From: Algoriphagus lacus
GTDB lineage: Bacteria > Bacteroidota > Bacteroidia > Cytophagales > Cyclobacteriaceae
Assembly: GCF_003583985.1 (NCBI RefSeq)
Contig: NZ_QXML01000003.1
Location: forward strand, 186,001 to 250,000
Direction of reading: 5' to 3'
DNA: 64,000 nt
Shown: positions 58,718 to 64,000 of the stretch, one piece after another
Layout: the number at the start of each line of letters is the position of its first letter
Position numbering within the stretch: the first letter of the stretch is position 1
Notes under the pieces: model-generated
What the model was told of the DNA's origin: nothing
The model's input: only the letters and a program-made list of their open reading frames with translations
The model's database searches: none
Program-made: the position numbers and the translations under genes

Positions 58718-60247
58718 ATGAGCAAAGAAATGAGAGTACCTACAGTAGGAGAGTCGATCTCTGAAGTTACAGTGGGTCAATGGTTTAAAAAAGATGGAGA
58801 TCTCGTTCAATTGGACGAAGTGCTCTGTGAACTGGAATCTGATAAAGCTACTTTTGAGTTCCCAGCTGAGGCCACTGGGATTTTGAGAATCAAGGCACAG
58901 CCTGGCGATACCGTAGAAATCGGGGGCTTGATTTGTGTCATTGAAGAGGCTACAGGTGCTTCCACTTCAGCTCCTGCAGCTGCCCAGCCGAGCGCACCAG
59001 CTGCAAAGGCTGTTGCTACTGGCGGAGTAAAGGAAATGATAGTTCCCACTGTCGGAGAGTCCATTACCGAGGTGACTTTGGCTAATTGGATCAAGAAGGA
59101 CGGAGACTTTGTCACTTTGGATGAAATCATTGCAGAAGTAGATTCAGACAAAGCAACTTTTGAACTTCCAGCTGAGGCTACCGGTATCTTGAGACATGTG
59201 GCCAAGGAAGGTGATGTTTTGGAAATCGGAGGATTGATTTGCAGAATAGAAATTACCGAGGGTGCTCCCGTTCAAGGTGCTTCTCTAGTTTCAGCTCCTT
59301 CACCAGCTGCTTCTTCAACTCCGGCATCAGCTTCAGCTACTTATGCATCCGGACATGCATCACCAGCCGCATCCAAGATTTTGGCAGAAAAAGGAATTTC
59401 CGCTGCCGCCGTTTCTGGCTCTGGAAAAGACGGCAGAATCACTAAAGAAGACGCCATGAGTGCTCAAAAACCTGCTCCTGCCGCAGCTCCTGTGGCTCAG
59501 CCAACCAAGTCTGTCGAATCTGCTCCAGCTCCGATTATTCCTGGATCCAGAAATATCCGAAGAGAAAAAATGTCTTCCTTGAGAAAGACTGTTTCCCGTC
59601 GATTGGTTGCAGTGAAAAACGAAACAGCTATGCTCACCACATTCAATGAGGTGAATATGAAGCCAATCATGGACTTGAGAGCTAAGTTTAAAGATCAGTT
59701 CAAGGAAAAACATGGAGTTGGATTGGGCTTTATGTCCTTCTTTACCAAAGCTGTCTGTGTGGCATTGAAAGAATGGCCTGCTGTAAATGCCCAGATTGAT
59801 GGAAACGATATTGTATTCAATGACTTTTGTGATATCTCCGTTGCGGTTTCTGCTCCGAAGGGATTGGTAGTGCCTGTGATCAGAAATGCGGAATCCATGA
59901 GCTTTGACCAGATCGAAAAGGAAATCGTGAGATTGGCAGGAAAGGCGAGAGACAACAAGCTTTCCATCGAAGAAATGACCGGCGGTACGTTCACCATCAC
60001 CAACGGGGGAGTATTCGGATCCATGATGTCCACTCCAATCATCAATGCGCCTCAATCGGCCATCCTTGGGATGCACAATATTGTGGAGCGACCTATTGCG
60101 GAAAACGGCCAGGTGGTTATCCGTCCGATGATGTATGTGGCGCTTTCTTACGATCACCGTATTATCGACGGTCGTGAATCTGTCAGCTTCTTGGTTCGTG
60201 TGAAGCAGTTGCTCGAAGATCCGACTAGACTTCTTTTTGGAGTTTAA
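58718..60247 (+). CDS. sucB: Dihydrolipoyllysine succinyltransferase (E2o) with two lipoyl domains
   Basis: 509 residues, about 100 more than single-lipoyl SucB. Two lipoyl domains are present: lipoylated Lys43 in ESDKATFEF and Lys145 in DSDKATFEL. They are joined by an Ala/Pro/Ser-rich linker and followed by a second flexible linker. The peripheral subunit-binding domain ([29 protein letters not shown]) precedes the catalytic core with [17 protein letters not shown] (catalytic His and Asp). It makes succinyl-CoA. A terminator follows, separating it from lpdA. Confidence 0.96.
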   Translation: MSKEMRVPTVGESISEVTVGQWFKKDGDLVQLDEVLCELESDKATFEFPAEATGILRIKAQPGDTVEIGGLICVIEEATGASTSAPAAAQPSAPAAKAVATGGVKEMIVPTVGESITEVTLANWIKKDGDFVTLDEIIAEVDSDKATFELPAEATGILRHVAKEGDVLEIGGLICRIEITEGAPVQGASLVSAPSPAASSTPASASATYASGHASPAASKILAEKGISAAAVSGSGKDGRITKEDAMSAQKPAPAAAPVAQPTKSVESAPAPIIPGSRNIRREKMSSLRKTVSRRLVAVKNETAMLTTFNEVNMKPIMDLRAKFKDQFKEKHGVGLGFMSFFTKAVCVALKEWPAVNAQIDGNDIVFNDFCDISVAVSAPKGLVVPVIRNAESMSFDQIEKEIVRLAGKARDNKLSIEEMTGGTFTITNGGVFGSMMSTPIINAPQSAILGMHNIVERPIAENGQVVIRPMMYVALSYDHRIIDGRESVSFLVRVKQLLEDPTRLLFGV

Positions 60248-60265
60248 GAAATTTACGATTTATGA

Positions 60266-60293
60266 GGGGCTGGGTAGAACCGGTCCCTTTTTT
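60266..60293 (+). terminator. Rho-independent terminator after sucB
   Basis: GGGGCTGG pairs with CCGGTCCC (two G-T wobbles) around GTAGAA, followed by TTTTTT. Confidence 0.75.
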
Positions 60294-60349
60294 CACAAAT
60301 CTAGTCCAAGTCTGTTTTCTTGTGTCTTGTGTCTAAAACCTAAAAAATC

Positions 60350-61747
60350 ATGTACGACGTCATTGTAATCGGTTCAGGTCCAGGTGGGTATGTAGCAGCG
60401 ATCCGAGCTGCTCAGCTCGGGATGAAAACCGCAATTATTGAAAAATATTCCACCCTTGGGGGTACATGCCTTAATGTGGGTTGTATTCCTTCAAAAGCAC
60501 TTTTGGACTCATCCGAGCATTATCACAATGCCGCGCATACTTTCAAAACTCACGGAATTAACTTGAATGATCTTCAAGTTGATTTGGCTCAGATGATCTC
60601 CCGAAAGGACGACGTGGTCAAGCAAAATGTGGATGGTATCCAGTTTTTGATGAAGAAAAACAAAATCGATGTACATCACGGAATGGGTTCATTTGTAGAT
60701 ACCCACACCGTAAATGTGACCAAAGCGGACGGTTCTTCTTCTGTTATTCAGGGAAAAAACATCATTATCGCCACGGGATCCAAGCCTGCTTCCTTGCCTT
60801 TCATTCCGCTGGATAAGACGCGAGTTATTACTTCGACAGAGGCCTTGAAAATGAAGGAAATCCCAAAGCACCTGATTGTCATCGGCGGAGGGGTAATCGG
60901 TATGGAGCTAGGGTCGGTTTATGGCCGATTGGGAGCAAAGGTTTCTGTGATAGAATTCATGGACTCCATTATTCCTACCATGGATAAAACGATGGGAAAA
61001 GAGCTCCAGAAGTCCCTGAAAAAGATCGGATTTGAGTTTTACCTCAAGCATAAAGTCACCGCGGTTGAAAATCTCGGTGAGGAAGTGGTTGTCAAAGCTG
61101 ACAATGGAAAGGGAGAAATTGTAGAGATCAAAGGTGATTATGTTTTGGTTTCAATCGGTCGTAAGCCGTATACTGATGGACTTAATGCAGAGGCTGCCGG
61201 GGTGAAAATTACCGAAAGAGGTCAGATCGAAGTGAATGATCACCTTCAAACCTCCGTGCCTCACATTTACGCCATAGGAGATGTGGTGAAAGGTGCGATG
61301 CTTGCACACAAAGCTGAAGAAGAAGGAGTCTATGTCGCTGAAACTATTGCCGGACAAAAGCCTCATATCAACTATTTGTTGATTCCAGGAGTAGTTTATA
61401 CCTGGCCAGAAGTGGCTGCGGTAGGTTACACCGAAGAGCAACTCAAAGAACAAGGTAGAAAATACAAGGCCGGTAAATTTCCGTTTCTGGCATCAGGTCG
61501 CGCAAGAGCGTCTATGGATACAGATGGTCTGGTGAAAGTTCTGGCTGATGCCGAGACTGATGAAATTCTGGGTGTACACATGATTGGTCCCCGTACTGCT
61601 GACATGATTGCTGAGGCGGTAGTTGCAATGGAGTTCCGTGCCTCTGCTGAGGATATTGCACGAATGTCACACGCACATCCAACTTATACAGAAGCGTTTA
61701 AAGAAGCCTGTCTGGCAGCCACAGACAATCGCGCATTGCACGTGTAA
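60350..61747 (+). CDS. lpdA: Dihydrolipoyl dehydrogenase (E3)
   Basis: 465 residues, normal length. FAD motif VIGSGPGGYVAAIRAAQLG, redox-active disulfide GGTCLNVGCIPSKALL, NAD-binding VIGGGVIGMELGSVYGRLG, and the C-terminal catalytic His-Glu pair in HAHPTYTEAFKEA. It reoxidises dihydrolipoyl groups of the SucB complex and probably of other 2-oxo acid dehydrogenases and the glycine cleavage system. It has its own transcription unit between two terminators. Confidence 0.97.
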   Translation: MYDVIVIGSGPGGYVAAIRAAQLGMKTAIIEKYSTLGGTCLNVGCIPSKALLDSSEHYHNAAHTFKTHGINLNDLQVDLAQMISRKDDVVKQNVDGIQFLMKKNKIDVHHGMGSFVDTHTVNVTKADGSSSVIQGKNIIIATGSKPASLPFIPLDKTRVITSTEALKMKEIPKHLIVIGGGVIGMELGSVYGRLGAKVSVIEFMDSIIPTMDKTMGKELQKSLKKIGFEFYLKHKVTAVENLGEEVVVKADNGKGEIVEIKGDYVLVSIGRKPYTDGLNAEAAGVKITERGQIEVNDHLQTSVPHIYAIGDVVKGAMLAHKAEEEGVYVAETIAGQKPHINYLLIPGVVYTWPEVAAVGYTEEQLKEQGRKYKAGKFPFLASGRARASMDTDGLVKVLADAETDEILGVHMIGPRTADMIAEAVVAMEFRASAEDIARMSHAHPTYTEAFKEACLAATDNRALHV

Positions 61748-61772
61748 GGATTCTGTCAATGCAATAAACATG

Positions 61773-61808
61773 AAGCCATCTTCTATCCTGAGGATGGCTT
61801 TTTCTTTT
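61773..61808 (+). terminator. Rho-independent terminator after lpdA
   Basis: AAGCCATC (61773) pairs with GATGGCTT (61793) around 12 nt, followed by a T-rich run interrupted by one C. Confidence 0.85.
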
Positions 61809-61833
61809 GAATATTGCTTGTTTTTTAAAGTCA

Positions 61834-61862
61834 TTTGGAATCTCGAATGACAGATAACTTTG
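61834..61862 (+). promoter_or_regulatory. Complete Bacteroidota promoter (TTTG-N17-TAACTTTG) for the DUF2520 gene
   Basis: TTTG at 61834-61837 and TAACTTTG at 61855-61862 are separated by 17 nt, within the known 17-23 range. The ATG of the next gene is 61 nt downstream. This is the best complete -33/-7 pair seen in the window. Confidence 0.6.
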
Positions 61863-61923
61863 GCATAGATGATTTTTTTGTCAGGCTCGATTTCTTTTGT
61901 AAAAAAATTGGTTTAATTCCCTC

Positions 61924-62697
61924 ATGAAGTTCAAAATAGCCATTTTGGGAGCGGGCAATGTAGCTTGGCATTTGGCACCGGCTCTGGAGGACGCCGGGCA
62001 TGAAATTACGGAAATTTACGCCCGAGATATTGATAAGGCCACTCAGATCACTGAACGGGTCTATGCAGCTGAGCCCAAGGATGATCTTGATTTTTCGGAA
62101 AGTAAAGCTCAGATTTTCATTTTGGCGGTTAAGGATTCAGCAATCACTGAACTTGCGGATGAAGTGATTTTACCGGAAGGAAGTATTTTGGTGCATACCT
62201 CAGGGGCGATGCCTTTGGATATTTTGGGCTATAGTTCTGCGAGTTACACCGGGATTTTGTATCCTCTTCAGTCTTTTACCAAAGGAAGAAAAATGGACAT
62301 GGATGAGGTTCCGTTTTTGGTGGAAGCCGAGGATGAGGAGACCTTGCAAAAGCTGAAAAAACTGGCAAAAAGCATTTCTCCACTCGTCTATCAGATGCGT
62401 TCTAAAGACCGGAAAGCAATTCATGTAGCAGCGGTTTTTGCCAGCAACTTTACCAATCACATGCTTCGGATTGCTGAAGAAATCATGCGTCGGCAAGGTC
62501 TCGACTACGAAATGCTCAAGCCGCTGATCATTGAGACCATTTCCAAAAGTCTTCAGATTGGAGCAAAAAATGCCCAGACTGGTCCAGCCATCCGAGAGGA
62601 TTATGACACGATGGAGGATCATCACCGCTTTCTCAGATACAATGATTCCCTTGCGGAAATCTACCGACTGATCTCTCAGGATATTATTGACAGTTGA
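61924..62697 (+). CDS. Rossmann-like and DUF2520 domain-containing oxidoreductase
   Basis: 257 residues. N-terminal NAD(P)-binding fold: IAILGAGNVAWHLAPALEDAGHEI, followed by FILAVKDSAITELADE and VHTSGAMPLDIL. The C-terminal DUF2520 helical domain contains KAIHVAAVFASNFTNHM and GPAIREDYDTMEDHHRFL. The architecture resembles ProC and 6-phosphogluconate dehydrogenase-type reductases; the substrate is unknown (a pantoate or pyrroline-like role has been guessed for relatives). It is convergent with pirin, with no spacer between the stop codons. Confidence 0.9.
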   Translation: MKFKIAILGAGNVAWHLAPALEDAGHEITEIYARDIDKATQITERVYAAEPKDDLDFSESKAQIFILAVKDSAITELADEVILPEGSILVHTSGAMPLDILGYSSASYTGILYPLQSFTKGRKMDMDEVPFLVEAEDEETLQKLKKLAKSISPLVYQMRSKDRKAIHVAAVFASNFTNHMLRIAEEIMRRQGLDYEMLKPLIIETISKSLQIGAKNAQTGPAIREDYDTMEDHHRFLRYNDSLAEIYRLISQDIIDS

Positions 62698-63552
62698 TCA
62701 ATGTTCCCAAGATCCAAATTTGCCGGCTTGGTAGTCTTGATAAGCTTCATAAATCTGCTGTTGGGTATTCATAACAAATGGCCCTTGGGCGACCATTGGT
62801 TCGTTGAAAGGTGCTGCATGACCCAAAATCAAAATGGATTCCTCCAAGGCCTCAACAGCCAAGCTTTCTCCTGAATCGGTAAATTCAACCAAATTTCGGA
62901 ACATAATTTCTTCTCCATTCACACTCAGTTCACCGCGGACGATGTAGAAAAAGATGTTTTCTCCGGCAGGTATTTTCTTCTCAAACTTCCCCCCTTTTTG
63001 AAGATAAATGGTGCTCATTGTGATCGGGAACGTTCCTTCAAATGCCCCTTTTACGCCGTTCCATTCCCCAAAAAGCTGTTGAATTTTTACTTTTCCACCA
63101 TCCAGTTCAAAAGCCGGAATTTCCTCTTTTTGTAGCCCAACGTAGTTTGGGGTGACCATTTTCTTAGCAGCAGGGAGATTAAGCCACAGCTGCAATATTT
63201 CAAGGTCTCCGCCATTCCGCTTGAATTCACTGCTCGAAACTTCTGCATGGATCAATCCCCTTCCCGCAGTCATGTATTGCACACCTCCTGGACCAATGAC
63301 GGATTCATGCCCGGAAGAATCCTTATGCATGATGTCGCCTTCCAGGATAAAAGTCACAGTTTCCATTCCCCGATGTGGGTGAGGTCCAAAAGGAAGACCT
63401 TGATTTCGCTCAGGATACCGCTGAAATCCGTGATGATTCAAAAAAATGAAAGGGTCAATCTGCTGGAGACTTCGGGTCGGCAGCGGGCTGTAGGTAACTA
63501 GATCAGCAATCGGTCGATATTCTGCTTTATGTATTCGCTTAATGGCTCTCAT
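62698..63552 (-). CDS. Pirin family protein
   Basis: 284 residues, bicupin. The metal-binding N-terminal cupin contains GPHPHRGMETVTFI, with the His residues and later Glu (AGRGLIHAEVSS). The C-terminal cupin is preserved as a fold (IFFYIVRGELSVNGEE). Bacterial pirins bind Fe and some have quercetin 2,3-dioxygenase activity; others modulate metabolic enzymes. The role here is not determined. It is followed by no terminator, because its stop codon abuts the convergent DUF2520 stop. Confidence 0.92.
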   Translation of the reverse strand: MRAIKRIHKAEYRPIADLVTYSPLPTRSLQQIDPFIFLNHHGFQRYPERNQGLPFGPHPHRGMETVTFILEGDIMHKDSSGHESVIGPGGVQYMTAGRGLIHAEVSSSEFKRNGGDLEILQLWLNLPAAKKMVTPNYVGLQKEEIPAFELDGGKVKIQQLFGEWNGVKGAFEGTFPITMSTIYLQKGGKFEKKIPAGENIFFYIVRGELSVNGEEIMFRNLVEFTDSGESLAVEALEESILILGHAAPFNEPMVAQGPFVMNTQQQIYEAYQDYQAGKFGSWEH

Positions 63553-63623
63553 GATTTTTATACTCTATGAGGTAAATAGATTCAGTACGCTAAAAGTTTG
63601 GTGAGAGTAATTTATCAAGTCAA

Positions 63624-64000
63624 TTACTTTAGTTTTTTATCCAAATCCAGAATGGTATGGAGAAGGACATTTGCGCCATTGGTGATGTCTTCCTTGGAGG
63701 AATATTCCGGAGGAGCATGGCTGATTCCGTCTTTGCTTGGAATGAAAATCATGCCCATCGGTGCAATTCGAGCCATTTCCTGTGCATCGTGTCCAGCACC
63801 GCTAGGTAGGCTTTTGGTGCTAAGTCCTAGTTTTTGGGCTTGAGTGCCGATGACTTCACGAATCATCGAGTCCGCTAGAGCTGGTTTACTGGCTACTTCG
63901 ATATGCTTGATACCCAATCCGATTTCACTTTCCTCGGCAAGTTTTTTTGCTCTGGCCTCCAAGTCCGCATAGATTTTCCAGATTTTTTCGGAGGACAAAT
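63624..64000 (-). CDS. M20-type amidase/hydantoinase-carbamoylase family protein, C-terminal part (truncated by window end)
   Basis: Only the last 125 codons or so are visible; the frame runs off the window, and the TTG at 63998 is not a real start. SGAGHDAQEMARIAPMGMIFIPSKDGISHAPPEYSSKED is the C-terminal signature of the M20 family that includes allantoate amidohydrolase, N-carbamoyl-L-amino-acid hydrolase and beta-ureidopropionase. The zinc-binding and dimerisation residues HDA and ISH are intact. The exact substrate cannot be decided from this fragment. Confidence 0.85.
   Translation of the reverse strand, partial: LSSEKIWKIYADLEARAKKLAEESEIGLGIKHIEVASKPALADSMIREVIGTQAQKLGLSTKSLPSGAGHDAQEMARIAPMGMIFIPSKDGISHAPPEYSSKEDITNGANVLLHTILDLDKKLK

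Noticed and set aside
1..64000. tRNA, rRNA, CRISPR arrays, complete insertion sequences or prophage
   Set aside because: Reading both strands I found no cloverleaf-like or rRNA-like stretch, no regularly spaced direct repeats, and no transposase or integrase gene.

Overview
The window looks like a chromosomal segment of a Bacteroidota bacterium, most likely order Cytophagales and plausibly the Cyclobacteriaceae (Algoriphagus-like). The evidence is a SusC/SusD pair, a PorT-type protein of the type IX secretion/gliding apparatus next to menaquinone methyltransferase, a BshC bacillithiol enzyme, Bacteroidota-restricted families (DUF5606, DUF3810), and many TAnnTTTG promoter boxes in place of sigma-70 boxes. 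The genus is inference. I see no rRNA or tRNA gene, no complete mobile element, no CRISPR array and no phage. This is dense core genome with a few accessory-looking cassettes.

Layout. 1-5000: end of a rhomboid protease, an outer-membrane barrel, a large MG2/TonB-plug protein and rlmN. 5169-9066: cytochrome c maturation genes ccmC, a ccmD-like gene, ccmE and ccmF; ccmB stands alone at 31442. 9154-12896: marC, rnhA, a sugar isomerase-like protein, a hypothetical, DUF5606 and engB. 13019-14493: menG/ubiE overlapping porT. 14659-19855: a tight five-gene operon (small membrane subunit, sodium:solute symporter, GH88-like hydrolase, Old Yellow Enzyme, SDR) that looks like an uptake-and-catabolism cassette for an unidentified glycoside. 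19895-21975: an AzgA-type purine permease translationally coupled to an MTA/SAH nucleosidase with a signal peptide. 22049-31312: acyl-CoA dehydrogenase, an orphan TPR histidine kinase, an M19 dipeptidase, a DbpA-type helicase, a PQQ dehydrogenase with internal cytochrome c, and a fatty-acid hydroxylase family protein.

31442-39335: ccmB, an SDR, a VanX-like lipoprotein dipeptidase, ThuA, Nfu, DUF3810, a degenerate M23 protein, an EamA transporter and dusB. 39373-43414: CPBP protease, DUF2007, cdsA, glutamate dehydrogenase and psd. 43473-49377: a hypothetical, mnmD-ispF-M16 peptidase (overlapping operon), bshC, 5-formyl-THF cyclo-ligase and a small outer-membrane protein. 49378-55680: a long AT-rich leader followed by a SusC/SusD/lipoprotein operon. 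55830-61747: sucA, sucB (with two lipoyl domains) and lpdA, the whole 2-oxoglutarate dehydrogenase complex. 61924-64000: DUF2520, pirin and a truncated M20 amidohydrolase.

The observations most worth a second look are the GH88/OYE/SDR cassette, the exported nucleosidase coupled to a purine permease, and a recurrent promoter arrangement in which the TAnnTTTG box ends exactly 4 nt before the start codon, predicting leaderless mRNAs. Others are a CXXXY-type CcmE, a perfect dyad in front of sucA, and a family of ATTTCGGATT-based intergenic inverted repeats. Functions of unstudied proteins are inferred from family resemblance read by eye; no database search was possible.
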